This document shows positions 14,255 to 28,058 of a stretch of 64,000 bases of DNA, piece by piece. How positions within the stretch are numbered: the first letter of the stretch is position 1; every line of letters starts with the position of its first letter. Both the position numbers and the translations under genes were made by a program. The notes below the pieces were generated by a model, which did not search any database, had not been told where the DNA came from, and worked only from the letters and a program-made list of their open reading frames with translations. The DNA is from Bicyclus anynana. Taxonomy: Eukaryota; Arthropoda; Insecta; Lepidoptera; Nymphalidae. The DNA lies in the NCBI RefSeq assembly GCF_947172395.1, contig NC_069087.1, positions 3,658,001 through 3,722,000 on the forward strand, given 5' to 3'.

Positions 14255-14390
14255 TCATCATCATCTGCCTATGGACGTCCACAGCTGGTCTTAAGCCTGT
14301 TGTATGGACTCCTTAACACAACGATCTCTGCCAGCATCCATCGGTTTCCCGAAACCCGGTAGATGTCGTCGCTTTCCGATGCGAATCATT
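14255..14390 (-). mobile_element. LINE 3' tail, reverse
   Basis: On the minus strand: GGATGCTGGCAGAGATCG, AGTCCATACAACAGGC, CAGCTGTGGACGTCCATAGG and a GATGATGATG end. Same family signature as the other LINE tails. Confidence 0.6.
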
Positions 14391-14770
14391 CACAATCTCG
14401 AATATGTTTCTAAAGTACTTGCGTCTATTTCATTTACGGAGACTAACAGAGACAAAACATATAGTGGGTACCTACATCAGATAAACAAACAATAGTACTC
14501 CCTCGATACGAACAAAGGCCAAACAAAGGCGAGTGGCCACAAATTGCATCTGCCGATCGGAATTGTTAGCGAATACAGATGATGCATGCACCTATTGACC
14601 GAACAATCATTGTTTTATGTAACACACACTGAAGCACTTAATTAGATCGAACGGCAGAGAGCACTTGATAGTACGCAAATAATATAAAGCCGAGTTCTCA
14701 CTCACTTACAATAATACCAATTATTACTATGTTTTAATTTAGTACTCAAACCCAATTGTCGTAAGGCGGC

Positions 14771-14815
14771 GAAGTGAGGAAGAAAGAATCTTCCTCCTTC
14801 TTTCTTCCTCACTTC
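14771..14815. repeat. Perfect 18-bp purine/pyrimidine hairpin
   Basis: GAAGTGAGGAAGAAAGAA (14771-14788) and its exact complement (14798-14815) around a 9-nt loop. One arm is all purine apart from one T, so the stem is also a mirror-like homopurine tract. No gene nearby. Confidence 0.85.
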
Positions 14816-15110
14816 AGCGCTATAATCATTTGTGGCTATTGTGGCCTCCTCAACTACATTTCTACATTAATTTCTGTTCTTTTTATCCACACTTACAAAT
14901 ATTAAGGGAATTATTAAGGAAGTCTTTTCAGATTTTATATCTTCTCTTCGTGCCCCACTACTGAAGTCTGAACTGAAAATATGCAGCTTTTAAACTATCC
15001 ACCTTTTTTTAATAAATTGAGCAATCTCTACTCAGTTCTTTGCAGTAGGTACTTATTCGTAGATAGCTACCGCTTTTATACCTATACGCGGTAGATTTAC
15101 ATAACGGAGG

Positions 15111-15312
15111 TCCCGGGTTTGGCCGATTGAGATTTTCTTAATTGATCCAGGTCTGGCTGGTGGGAGGCTTCGGCCATGGCTAGTTACCACCCTACCGGCA
15201 AGGACGTAAGGGGTGTGGATTTTCATCCTACTCCTAACAAGTTAGGCCGCTTCCATCTTAGATTACATTATCACTCACCATCAGGTGAGATTGTAGTCAA
15301 CGGCTGAGCCCA
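15111..15312 (+). mobile_element. SINE family 1, 5'-truncated
   Basis: Body and tail of family 1 without the tRNA head. It starts around CCCGGGTTTGG and also lacks the internal block with the TTCCGG motif. It retains CATCAGGTGAGATTGTAGTC. Confidence 0.75.
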
Positions 15313-15775
15313 AAGCTTTCCCCTGTATGTAAATAAGTACTCACAGCTTTAGCCTAATATCCTTTCATATAAGACCATTAATCGTTTACCTAAAGGAAGT
15401 TTGAATGTGGACAATTTCCAATTACAAACAAAAACGCACTACCTTCCCGTCTGTCTACCTCAATCATAATCAATATGTGCCAACGCAAGCGTGGCCACTA
15501 ATGACTTCCTTATCATTCGCACGCACACTGTATCTATGCACTCTATACACTCATCTCCATAAATAATGGCGTGGATTGTTCTGTTGAGTGAGACAAAGAG
15601 AGTGAAAGATTATTGCTTATCTGTTTGCTGAAAAACAATATCTAGATATTTTAACAACAGTCATAGGCCAGCAGTACATTTTGGATTCGTTGACAATTGA
15701 GAATTTACTACTTATCATATCCATTTAAAATATCTTTCGTCTGTCTTGTTCAATAATTTGATCTGTATCAACAGC

Positions 15776-15890
15776 CTATTAAAATTAACATCAAATCAAG
15801 TGAAAAATGTCATCTATCTACTGTATGATATCCACGAAGGGTTGTCAGTAGGCGCCGTTATTACATAGATTTCCTATATGTATGTCAATT
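15776..15890 (+). repeat. Dispersed repeat (partner 53598-53716)
   Basis: AGCCTATTAAAATTAACATC, AAATGTCATCTATCTACTG, TATGATATC.ACCA/ACGA and TTACATAGATTT..CTATATG recur at 53598-53716 with small changes. Confidence 0.65.
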
Positions 15891-16349
15891 ATTACATTAC
15901 GTCAAAATTAATCAATTGGTCTGCTGATATGTATATTATGTAAATAAATAAATGATTTGTTAACGATGTTTGATACACGTCGACATCTAGTTTGACTTTC
16001 TGAAAACCATACTTTCATGAGATTTTTCAAAAGCTGTTTGTTCCATATAAAATTGTTCGCTGAACTATAAATTTACGAACAAGTACAGTATTTATAACTA
16101 TTATTATTTATTATTGAAATGATATTAAAGTAAACTTTGATGTATAGTATTTCCAATATTGTAATTTCACTATATAAACTTTGTCCCAAAATAGATTTCT
16201 GTTTTGAGGCTCATAGATGAAACTTTGCAAACAATTATTGTTATTAGTACAGTAAAGTTTAGTTAGTGTAAATATACATAAATCAACATTAAGATAATTG
16301 TTTTACGATCTACAATAAACATTTATTAGCGGACTACTACTATATTACT

Positions 16350-16510
16350 AGCGGACGCCAGCGACTTCGTCCGCGTTGCGATATTCTTTTTCTTTTTTAT
16401 ACTACTTAGGTAGTTTACCTTTCTCATAAATCACTTCATCTATTTTTGAAACCGCGTTAAAATCGGTTACATACTTTGAAATATCTAAGTGTATTAAAAA
16501 TAAATACTCG
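16350..16510 (+). mobile_element. Repeat remnant with ACTAGCGGACGCC start
   Basis: ACTAGCGGACGCCAGCGAC and TTCGTCCGCG, then CCGCGTTAAAATCGGTTACA, match the broad CTAGC..GACGCC lepidopteran repeat. The boundaries are uncertain. Confidence 0.45.
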
Positions 16511-19228
16511 AAACATCTTTAAACAAATTAGTAAATAAAATAGTAGATATTAAAATAATAAAATAAGTGTAATAATTATAATAATATAATTGTATTATTT
16601 TATTTTATTATTAATATCATTGTTGAAAGTTGAGTTAAAAAAGAAATTTGAAAAAAAAGGAAAACAATCAAATGAGAGTAAAAAACTAGTAAAAGTCACT
16701 AGATTTGCTTTTGTTAAAAATCCCACGATTAATTCCTTACCTTCCTTCCAACCTTCTTAAATTTTCTATGTGATATTTTTTTTTATTTAGAGTCATCATA
16801 GACTGACCCCCTGAGTTTTAAAAGGGCTATTATATGTTCAGTTCTGAGCCGATAATGAGTCGATATCGCGAACTTGTCTGAAACAAAATATACCAGTCAA
16901 TATGATGATTATCGCAATCTTATACGCAAAATGTTGTAAATTAATAGTTGTTTCATCGTATGCGCAGACTGAACGTCTGCTTTTCGCATAGCTCATGCGA
17001 GCTCCATTTCGCACACGTGTCTTGTAACTCACAAGGAAATAGGCATCACCCTTCCGCGAGTTCACCCGTGTGTACTGGCCGAGGCAATGCATCGCAATCA
17101 GAGATGCCACATGGCCGCAGCACTCCGCACAGACAGAGTGTCTGCCTACTGAGTGCTGTGTACTGAGTACTGCGAATTGTGTGTGTGTTCTCATTGCGAA
17201 CCACTCGAGAGCCCTTACGATATGGAACGTTAGTCATATTGTGTCTTATCGATGTGTAATTTTATATTCTGCTTGGTTATTAAATCTTAAAATAGAAGCG
17301 AGTGCACATTTGGACCATTCGTACAGAAAACTACATATAATGTTTATATCTAACTGTAGATTATTGTATATTTTGAATTTTTTTTAAAATATCTCTGGAT
17401 TAAACTCGACAACGAGAGGTTTTGGATTCGATATATACATTATAGTATTTGCGACAGAGTAAAAGCAAATGTGATTGAATGAAAAAGTAATGTTTCGCAA
17501 ATATTCTTGCGAAAAATGACAATTATTTTTGTTTGTATTAATAATAATCAAATCTTAAATTCACGGACACAAAGCAGTATGGATGACCACAGCTCATCTC
17601 TATGTGATGCTTTTATAGAGTAATCCATTTTGTTTAAACTAGGTACTAGTGTATACTCGGAAACAGTATAATTTCTTAATAATAAATAAATATAAAACTA
17701 GGTAATAAAAATTAAACTATTATCTAAAATCCTTTAATTGCTTTAAAATGTGAACTCAGTGAGAAAACTTAAGTAGATTACGTTAAATATATTTACGTGC
17801 TGGCGCGCTAATTTAACCAGGTGCAGTATATTTAAAAAAAACTAACAAACTAAGAGAGTAACGAAACATCTCTAATTGCCTTTAAGGAGTCCAGTCAGTA
17901 AGTTAATGAGAAACGAACTAAAAGTGATGTGACCACAATCACGTATCGTATTTCTATTTCGGTCGTTTTCTATTTGGGAACATTCGGATCAAAAGTGGCT
18001 ACGGATTTAAGCTATATCCCCCTGGCCTACAAATGTTAGACATAATAAACAGTGAGATATTGATCACAGAGATCACTGGTTGCTTATAGTTTAGATCGGC
18101 AACGGATATTAATGGCTTTTTACTCTATATCGATGAAATAGATGCAGTTTGAATTTCTTTTGTTTATGTATGTTTACTCATTAATAATTAAAATGGGTTT
18201 ATTTTTGACCTTTGACAAGAATTTGGACATACATTTGTCAAAATTCTTTGACAATCTCGGTTGATAGAGATTTCAGCTACAGTTCGTTTCATGTAGGATG
18301 TTGCGGGTGACAGTTCATTTCACTCTTGAAAGTTTGCCGCAATTTACGATAATAGTACGTATTATGAACGTCATACAGGCGACCACTACCTTACCCATGC
18401 TATCTGAAAAACACTTTTATTGATTAAACAGGCTTTTGAGATTCTACGTGGTTAAGTGCGGAAAAGGCCCAGGAAAGAAAAAGAAGAAGAGATTCTACGT
18501 TTTACAAAAAATAATATAAATAAACTATTAGTTAAGCTGAATATGATCGCATGAACGAAAAATCACTTTGGAATTTCTTTGACATATTAAATTTAACACT
18601 ACATCTAGGCCTCATGATAAGTTAATTTTTTTTTTTTTCAAATATTGTACACGCGAGAACTATTTATGTCATTGTTACCAATATTAAAATTGTAAACCTT
18701 TTGCGCTTTTTTTGTCGTAATTTTAAATTGCTTAGCTGTTTTATCTACGTGCTTTCAATCATAGAGAACCATCACGTGACTGCACCTACTATTATAAAAA
18801 CAATTGAGATAACACCTATCCACTGCCAACTGTGTACGGTCGCTTATCCGCGATCTGTCCGTACGCACGTTGCAATGCGCATCCGCTGCCGGGGTGAACG
18901 ACCCCTGCATACGCAGCCAATCACCATAGAGCTAGATTTGCTGGAAATCACCCACTACGCTTCTATGCATCATAAATGATTGATACGTTGGACGTTTGCC
19001 TAACTTTATTCACTTCATACTGACTGACATAGGTAAATAACTACATAATGTTTACTAACATTTGGTGTACCTACTCGTACATACAAATATTTAAGAAACC
19101 CTTTGGTGTGTCACCACTCATCTCATCTCTTACATCCATATGATTGACTGTACCTGTGCATTGTAGGAGGTTTTTCATAAGAATACGTCTGGCATCTGCA
19201 TTTGCATCATACTCGTAAGTTGTTCGTT

Positions 19229-19492
19229 CGTTATCAACCCATATTCGGCTCATTGTCACTCGAGTCTCATTTCAGAATAAGAGAGGTTAGGCCAATAGTC
19301 CACCACGCTGGCTCAATGCGGATTGGCAGACTTCACACACGCAGATAATTGAGAAATCTCTGGTATGCAGGTTTCCTCACGATGTTTTCCTTCACCGTTT
19401 GGGACACGTGATATTTAATTTCTTAAAATGCACACAACCGAAAAGTTGGAGGCCCGGACCGGATTCGGTGATATCCACTGGGTTGTCATAAG
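19229..19492 (-). mobile_element. SINE family 2, reverse
   Basis: Same order of blocks as the copy at 10088: ATCAACCCATATTCGGCTCA, GCGGATTGGCAGACTTCACA, GATGTTTTCCTTCACCG. The head is shortened to GGATTCGGTGATATCC. Confidence 0.75.
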
Positions 19493-21372
19493 TTGTATCA
19501 AGTCATTATGCGTGTTCAGTTAACAAGTAAATAAACAACATTGAGGCAAATTATGAACCGGGTAATAAGAACAGTTTCCAGGCTTTTATGGTAGAGTTCT
19601 TAGAGTGTTTATAATGTGGATTATGCAAGATGTATCCTGACTTAGTCCTGCTTTAGAGCTGAATGCAGACGCCCACAGGCGCATCTAATAGTTCGATGTT
19701 TCCTCGTTCAATAGTTTGGCTCAATAGACGAGTGGGTTGCCAATTATAATGGTTTACTTTCTATGCCTAATTGCGCATTTGACTCGAAAGCGTTACGTCT
19801 GTCATGTGATTCACTATTCCATACTCGCGAATTTCGAACGTCGACTGTCTATTGTCAATATGCACGCGATTATAGTTTGAGAAGGCGTGGGTACATTTTA
19901 GGGAGTGATTAAAACGTGCAGAAGGAAAAACGTTCCTTTACTTTTTCTGATTATAAGAAAACAACATCGAGTCTCCACTCTTAAGGGTTGATCAGAAAAC
20001 TGACAGCTGCTAGATTTAAGATGCTTGGGTAGTATGGGTTATTAGACACGTGTTTTGTTTTAATGTAACTATAGCAAAACAAATCGCCCGAAGTGATCAA
20101 TTAATAAAATTATATTTTTTTCTTAATTAAGTCTATTATCTCGTATATTGTAAACAAACCAATTAAAAGTCTAATAGCAGGCATCCCTTCTAAATTGCCT
20201 ACGACCTCGAAAAACATTACCTAGTCCTATTTGCTCTGTGAAGAGATTCAAAGAAAGTTTTACTCGCTGAAAACATACTGTCAATCAAATGTCACAGAAG
20301 CCCACTTATATTTTTCTTTGTCGTGACTTATGACCTTATAAAGTTTATGATATACGATCGACACAGAAGAGTGGTTTTCGTAGTTTCGACATATTTTAAA
20401 TGGATATGACAACAATGGATTTGTTAGTGTTAAACATCGATCAATATGAATCATACCTACTCATTGACTTTACGTTTATTTTGAACTGTCAATATATGGT
20501 TTCCCCTCTAATTACGAATATGTTAGGTGAAATATTATTTTCCCTTGTACTATAAACTACAATAACTAATAAACTGAGCTTTTTAATAATGTATACACGA
20601 GTGTTTAGTAAATTGTTTTTTATCAATACTGCCATTTTCGTCCGATGTTCTAGTAAGTATTCATCGCTAAGTATGCATTAGTAGGTATAAATCCTAATAT
20701 ACCCTTAAGAATTAGGATTAGGAAAATAAATTGCGCCGTCGAAAAATTTCATACATATGTGAAGAAAGGTACGAGTAAGTTTGACATTGGTTAATGTTAC
20801 TACTGCAGACTATCGGATTGTGTAACTTTAAAATTCAGTTCGTATGTACCTTTTTTGAATAATTATTATCAAAAATGAACTTCATATAAACTGTTAGATC
20901 GTTTTGTATCCAACGAAAACTCGAAGTTTGTCGGTATATACAAGATCTCTTTTTTACAAATATTATGTTAGCAAAGCCTGAGAATAGATTCCGGATATTA
21001 TTTTCCATTTTTCCGGTCAGATGCTTCAATTCGCCTGGGAGATGTTCAAAACACAAGTCGACCTGTTTTTAAGAGTAAACGGACGCCCACAAATTGCTTG
21101 CTTTCTGCAAATGGAAGCAATACATTTTAATTAAGTAGATAAATACATTATTATTATAAAAAGTAGCTCAAATACTTTCCGCGCGATTGATTTTCTCTGG
21201 GGCGTCCGCACCTCCCAATTGTGTATGTAGGCCATAGCTCGTGTCAGCAAGCGTCTACAGACCAGCCAACATCCATCTCCGACTTGAGACGTTCATCCAA
21301 CTTATTGTTCTAGTATGTACCTACTCGCATATTTCGTAGTGGTAAACTAAACCGCCGACTAACCTATAAACT

Positions 21373-21516
21373 CAGTGGCGTGCACTTCATACATGCATTA
21401 AAGTACTGCATACCCTAAGAGTTGTCTTCTGAGTGCTTATTAAATACAGATTCTCCCAGTTTGCTTAATTTTATTACTAGTGCATACCCTGATCGACAAC
21501 ATTATGCACGCCACTG
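21373..21516. mobile_element. hAT-type MITE with perfect 12-bp terminal repeats
   Basis: A 144-bp element bounded by CAGTGGCGTGCA and its exact reverse complement. CCTATAA lies on both sides but three bases away from the left end, so the target duplication is imperfect or eroded. It shares GCATACCCT and GTGCACTTCAT strings with the 22313 copy. Confidence 0.75.
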
Positions 21517-21739
21517 CCTATAATATTATATTCCTGAGTACTTATTCACTTCTTCGAGAGCGCGATCTGTGACTTTATTGATGTGTCAGTAATTAATTGT
21601 TTGTTTCATAGCGGTGTAACTATGGCAAATTGATATTGTTTTTAAAAAAAGCTTGTATGGGTAAAAGCATATTGATTTACTTTACCACTTTGATAGTTAG
21701 ACACCTCAAGTTTAATTTAAAAATATAATATACGTTTGT

Positions 21740-21870
21740 ATAATAATAATAATAATAAAACACTTTATTACACCAAAAACAAAATAACAAAATTTTACAA
21801 AAAAAACCAAGTAAAAATAGAAACAATGGTGTAACGGCGGCCTTATCTCTAAAGTGTAAGTGATATATAA
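21740..21870 (-). mobile_element. LINE 3' UTR, reverse (second copy)
   Basis: (AAT)n then ACACTTTATTACACCAAAAA, AATGGTGTAACGGCGGCC and TTATCTCTAAAGTG, matching the 63781 copy. The trinucleotide run corresponds to the retroelement tail. Confidence 0.6.
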
Positions 21871-22312
21871 GTTTGTATTATTTGAATTAATAAAAATGGT
21901 TTCATAGATCACTTGCTACTCGAAACGTGTCTCGTTAGCACGTCTGTAGTGGTTTCTTCTCCTATAAAACTAAACAAATCGTAATTACTACGATAATGGT
22001 ATAACGGTCGAGCTTACACGCCGTTTACCGAATAAATTGAACAGGTTGTTTGATGTTTGTATTAGCATCGCTATTGTACACCCATAATTAACAACTACTG
22101 TAATTTCGATATTTGGTATGCAACTTTCTTTTTATGGGCATGTGCTGATTTTTGATGCAATAAGTACTATATTCATAAACGTATCACATTCTGACGATCA
22201 TTTTAGATGACCATCTTAAAGGAAATCCTAACGGAGAAATTAACTTTTAAAGTTAAAATGGTGTTATGTTTTTTTAAGTATAAGAATATTCCCGTGCGAT
22301 TGTACCAGGGAC

Positions 22313-22425
22313 CAGTGTCGTGTATAAGGATTATAACTAGGGTATGCCTCTTCCAATACAGGTAGATACGTAATGTATCCTCAGGTTATGCATTGCGTTT
22401 ATGAATCTATGAAGTGCACGCCACG
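22313..22425. mobile_element. hAT-type MITE with 8-bp target duplication
   Basis: A 113-bp element beginning CAGTGTCGTGTA and ending ATGAAGTGCACGCCACG. CCAGGGAC flanks it on both sides (22305-22312 and 22426-22433), the 8-bp duplication expected of hAT transposition. Its ends are divergent copies of the CAGTGGCGTGCA repeat seen intact at 21373. No transposase frame, so non-autonomous. Confidence 0.8.
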
Positions 22426-25400
22426 CCAGGGACGATAATTTTTGATACGTTTTTCTATAATAAACATGTGTTTTTGATCCACCTACCAGGCGGAAGTTAA
22501 ACTTTATACCTAAGCATTTATTACGTTATATTTGACGTCGTTTACTACGCTATGCTTGACTATTATTCTGCTTCCTTCAGACAATTTCAGCACGTTATTA
22601 TCGTCATGTTTCTTTTCGCTTTTATTATCTAGGTCAACGATTTTCTAATCGCAAGATGAAAATCAGTAAGAAAAGCCTGTATTTTAGTACTTTAGTTGTT
22701 TATACAATAAAGCGAATCTATACTAATCTCGATATGTTAGACCCATTTTATTGTTATTTTGCGCGTATTCATATTCAGCAAATAATATAGTAATTATGAA
22801 ACAAGCAGCTCCTCTCTTAGAATTTGAAAATAATCGTTCATTTGTAAAACTTACTCGTAGTTTAATTTATAGGTTAATTTTACAACCCTGTGTCTTCTTT
22901 AAATATTTTGGTAGTGACTAAATTAAGAAAATCTTATACTGAGCTTTTTAAATACAGAGGAACGTTCAGACAAAAGACACAGTGACAACCTTAATCGTAC
23001 GTAGTGGGGCAGTTATTAAAAACATCAAAGAGGTGTTAACATTATCACGTCGCGTACTGAATGAAAATTCCGCGCATCGCGTATCACAGTTCAACGTAAT
23101 GTGTACAATACATATACATTACTTTCTGCATCGGCACAAATAGATTTAAATAGGGCCATAAACACAAATGTATTAATAATCTGACCTAAATGTTGGTATG
23201 ACGTGCGCACCTGACGTAATATATTGTACATGCATGTGTATCTACGCGAAATGGGCCCATTTCGTTCAGTTCTGTTTAAACTGATCCGATTTCTGTTACG
23301 ATATCTTCGCATAATGATACTAAACGGGTGCCTGTTAATCTTCTGACCACTAGGCCGATATACAGACAATAATTTACCTCAGAACGCACATTTAGGTACA
23401 TAATGAGGGGAGCGTGGGTCTAATAAAAACATTTTTAACTTAAAATTAAACATTTTACTTTTTACTATTATTATCAGGACAGTAATACGTTCACTAAGTG
23501 CTTTTATCTCCTTATTATCTATGACAAGAAAGAGACTTATATATTTTTTTCACATTCTCTTATCAGTCGGTGGCATCTCCCCTATTTAGATTCCAAAAAG
23601 TATGTTACTTTTTTCCGATTTATAGAGCCTCTTAAGTAAGTACCTACCTCATATATTAGTAACTGGATTGTTTATATCAGATTTATTTATTTATTTGTAA
23701 TGCCAACATTCGTTTGAATGAAGTGTTTTAGCGAGTTTTTAGTGTATTAGATACTCTGACCGTTTTCTGGGATTATGACACTTTTCTAGATATTTTACAT
23801 AACATTTACTTACTCTGTTACTGTGCTGTACTTTTATTTCATTTCATTGTTTATTTAGTCCAATAATATGTACTTGTAATAAGTAGGGTAATAAGTATTT
23901 AAAAGCTCTGATTTTGTTTTATACCAGTAGGTACCTACATTAGACATACATGGTAGTATAATTTATATAGCCGTGTATAGGCATTTCAATTCATATTTTA
24001 TCAAAAACCTACCGCTCAAAGATTGCTTACGTAAACCAATTTTATTGCGTCTTCTTGTTTATAAATTCAGTCTTTTCTTATGAAACCTTGATTATTTCCA
24101 TTCAATGCTGAATGCATAATATATAATCAGATTTTATTATCGGCCTCCATACGCGAATGAATTCATAACAATGCAAGCTTTATGTTCCGTCTATTTAGAC
24201 ATCGCGAAATTGATCGTTTGATATAATCTTCGCAACATGATTGTTGTACGAACACACAGGCTTTCTACGTGTTACGCAACTGTGGCTCCATTAGGCACCG
24301 TGTAATATTCATCCATATACACATTACACATGCTAAGTTATTTTAATAAACTAGCCACATAATTATTATGTAACTTCGTAATGAATTAAATTTTATTTGT
24401 ATCTGAAACATATTGAAATATTTTATCAAACATGTACAATGTATTTGACTTCTGCGATTCTTTTTCTGACTTTTAAAATTCATTCAACACTAGCTAAGCG
24501 ACGTATATCATTCTATCATAGTTATTTGATAATAGAAATAGGGAGCCTACCAGAGGGCTCAAAGTTGGCTATTATCTACTGTTTCGTAGAGAATAATTTA
24601 AGCAACAAAATTGTCAGCTTCCTCTTTTTGTAAAGCTTTTCAAGCAGCATAATTTGTCATTTACTTTTTTAGTCAGCTAAGGACAAATTTGATTTTTAAC
24701 TTTTCAGAGAGTGTTATAGCAGCAAAATTGGCTTTTACGTTTTTGGATGAGCATTCTATTTCATTACCACTATCCGCTATTCTTATATCCTAACGCTTAT
24801 GCATTTTTAAGTGCTTTTAGTTAAAATGCATTGAAATGAATATCACTCTTGATTGACAAATAATTTTATTTAATAGGCTAACCTAACTAAACTAAACATT
24901 AAAATGCATAACTGTCAACCAAGAGAGAAATAGTCTAAAATTGAATGAACGTACATAAATTGAAATTAAATAACATATGTTACTCTGGGAGAATTGAGAG
25001 ATGTGATTAACCTTCGCTACATAAAATTATAACAGTTTGGAAAAAGTAAAGGCAAGTTACGCTGATGTTTATATTTGATTGTGTGATGGCATAACATGAT
25101 TCATCATTCGTATCTCTACTTGTACTGCTTTACTGTAGAAAACTATTTAAGAAATCGCAAATTGAGTCACTAGTATCGGAGACAGAGCTTCCATTGTTTA
25201 TTCATCGTTTAGTCATCGACGAAGCAGTGACAGGAGTAATCGAGACAACTTGCGGTAACTGTTACGTAAAACGATACAAATATTACGGAAACCGACGCTT
25301 AATAAGGCGGAGAGGTGATAATGTCGGACGAATAATGTTTTGCTACAATCATAAATCATTATGTGCGGCCACATGATCAATGATCAATCATGGAAACGCA

Positions 25401-26019
25401 CTTTCGCTTTCAATTTCGAGATAAACTCTAACGTCGCAATCGAAGACAATACACGCACGCAATATTATTAAAGATATGCCTACTGTTGAGATATCGTAAC
25501 CAAGTTCAAGGAACCAAAATTGCTCAAACAAGTCATGCTTTATTAATTTGATTTAGATACTAGCTATGTTTGTGAAACAACTGACTGTTTTATTACAATT
25601 TTCTTTTTGATCGTCGTTAATAATAATTAATATATGTAGATGTTTTGATGGTTGTGAATGTTTTTCTGTGCCATTAACTTTTATACATTTTAGTTTTGGA
25701 GTTGAAATATTGAACATTTTTCTCGACTCTCTTTCAGAACAGCCACGCCTACTTCACGTTCATCGCCAATGTGTCAATGTTTATAAACTAACCGTGTGGG
25801 TATGTGTACTATTCATTAATTTCCAAATATATTCACCCCAAATTGTGATTTTGGCTACGAAAATTTTGCGAGACATGAAATGCGAGGTCAATGCACTCGA
25901 TGGGTGAACAATTCGTTGCGCTCTAGATTGATGGAATATGCCAAAATACTATGAGAGCGATGCTCGGAGTATCTTTACGTGATCGATTCAGAAAATGAAA
26001 AATTCGTAAAAGTTTCAAA

Positions 26020-26250
26020 GTTACCTTAACGAGTTGGGTAGCTGAAGTGGCAAATTCAGACACAGGACTATTATTCATTATTTATTCAGGATTAAAATAA
26101 TCCTAATTCGATGTTATAGTACCAAGGTGACATTGGGATTGCTCACTGGAAAGCGCAATGTCTGATGAACTCCCACAAAGTGAAATGACGACATTAAGCG
26201 AGTCAAAGGAAGTCGCTGGAAGCATGCCCCTACAAAAGCCCTATGTCCTG
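26020..26250 (+). mobile_element. LINE 3' tail, degenerate
   Basis: Contains AGCTGAAGTGGCAAATTC, AAGCGCAATG, GTCGCTGGAAGCATGCCCC and TATGTCCTGCAGTTGAGGTC in the same order as the copy at 63530-63745, with many changes. Open frames across it are not maintained. Confidence 0.6.
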
Positions 26251-27154
26251 CAGTTGAGGTCCATCGTAGTTTGCTCCTTATGTGTTCAATCTTTAACACA
26301 TAGTAAAATAGATATCATTAAAATATGTACATATAAAAATACGATTATAAACTGTATAGCATTTTTTGACCCAGTCGATGGATACCGCAATTTGAGTGGA
26401 TAGGTACGAATTACCATGTAGAATGATCAGAGATATTTGCGTGCTTAAAAGTCTATACTATGTGTATGATATTAAATGGTAACAGTACGTTCAATATAAA
26501 TGAGAGAATAAAACATGAAAAAAACTTTTTTCATGTTCCATGAAATCGTTGGCAAGAACGTAGCTGAAAATGAGGATAGAGGCGGGAAAGTGTCGCTTGT
26601 CACAGTTCCACCAAAACTGGATTCACACGCTCTGAAAACGCTCCAATTCTAATAGTTTACATTTTCTCACGTATTCCGAGAAGATTAAAAAGGATACAAG
26701 AGCAAATATGGAACGGAAGCTGCATGTTTGATGTATTAAAATATTTTGCTCGGAACGATGTGTCTTTCAATCCTTATTTACTGCTCATAAATATCTTAAT
26801 TCGAATAATGATACGTTATGAACACATTTTATTTGAATTTCTAATGTTTAAAAAATATAAAAGCTGTCAAAAATGTTGGAAACATCAGATGTAAGGAAGT
26901 GTAAATATAGAAATATTACCGTGAAGTGTGAAGGAAAAGTATGACGAATTAAGATTGTTACAATGCATTCACCGACGTACAAAATTACCACAATGCTCAT
27001 TCAAGTCGCTTCGTAACGATTTTCAAACCACTAAGTACGCAATTCTAACTACTTACAAAATTTTCCTCTAGACTTAATGGCCTGCTGTTGACAAACTTTC
27101 GTGAAAGATTTATTATATGTTACGCGACTTACAAACGGCGAAGGAAAACTTGCA

Positions 27155-27275
27155 TACCTGAAAATTTTATTAATAATTCTCTAGGTGTATGAAGTCTGCC
27201 AATCTGCATTGGACTAAGGCCTAACCCCTCTCATTCTGAGAGGAGACTCAACTGCTCAACAGTGATGATGATGAC
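27155..27275 (+). mobile_element. SINE family 2, 3' fragment
   Basis: AAGTCTGCCAATCTGCATTGG, CCTAACCCCTCTCATTCTG and a GATGATGATGA end identify the tail of family 2. The head and front half are missing. Confidence 0.65.
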
Positions 27276-27699
27276 GCGACTCGTGTTAAACAGAATCAAA
27301 ACTGAATATTTATAAGTCATACAATAACGTGTCTTAATAAAAATGTCACTATATTTTTCTAGTAAGACGTTTATAAAGTCAATTAAAATCTCCAATTGTA
27401 CTATAACAACAAAATCATAGTTATATAGACCACGCTGAAGATCTAAATTGTAAAGTAAACAAAATAGTTCGAATTAGTTCACGTACGCCGGAGATTCACA
27501 TTAACATTTACATAACCACATCCTCATTTAAATGCGCGTTAAAAATTAAAAGTAGACACGAAGTCGTGTACGCACTGTTTTATACGATCGCGTCATATCA
27601 GCAGCTTCTCACTAATTTAATAGATTGATATAAAAGATGCGATATTAAGTTGCGCGTTAAATTAAAATAGAATAAAAAAAACACTCAAGAAAGTGGCGT

Positions 27700-28058
27700 C
27701 GAGTTGTCCCCATTGTGCCGAGCGACTCGTCCGGAAAAGACTATCAATTTCCGAACCGTGAAAACGACGATTTGGCAGACGCCGCGGAGTCTGCGCTGGA
27801 TCACTTTCTCTGCGCGCGCGCTGCCGGTCGCATAGTCCTTCAGGCGAGCGCCAGAGCCGCCCGCCCGCATGTTCTGACGCTTCCATGTGAAATACACGTT
27901 TCCACAATCTTGATTTTAAATTTTAAAAAAAAGCACGACGCGATAATATCGTTCGCTTTTGGGACTCCTTGTGTTGTATTATAAGTGACTGAATTTTGGA
28001 TTTAGTGAGTGAAATTTGGTAACGCTTAGGAACAATTATATCATTTTCGTTATCACCG
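27700..28058 (+). promoter_or_regulatory. CpG-rich putative promoter and 5' UTR
   Basis: This is a local island of CpG-rich sequence (densest at about 27710-27870) in otherwise AT-rich surroundings, directly upstream of an ATG-plus-donor exon at 28059. Open frames of 70-89 codons cross it on both strands, but none resembles a known protein, and bidirectional openness is expected from the composition. No TATA box is obvious. Assignment as promoter/5' UTR is inference from position. Confidence 0.35.

Larger units (their letters stand above)
9850..27690. other. Non-coding DNA between repeats
   Basis: Contains the SINEs at 10088, 11497, 15111, 19229 and 27155, LINE tails at 14255, 21740 and 26020, hAT MITEs at 21373 and 22313, a tandem repeat at 12943 and the hairpin at 14771. 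The rest is AT-rich with no supportable exon. Intron of a large gene or intergenic cannot be told apart. Confidence 0.55.

Noticed and set aside
27662..27984. Frames of 70-89 codons on both strands near 27.8 kb
   Set aside because: They overlap in several frames at once, as CpG-rich sequence does; better explained as promoter or leader of the exon at 28059.
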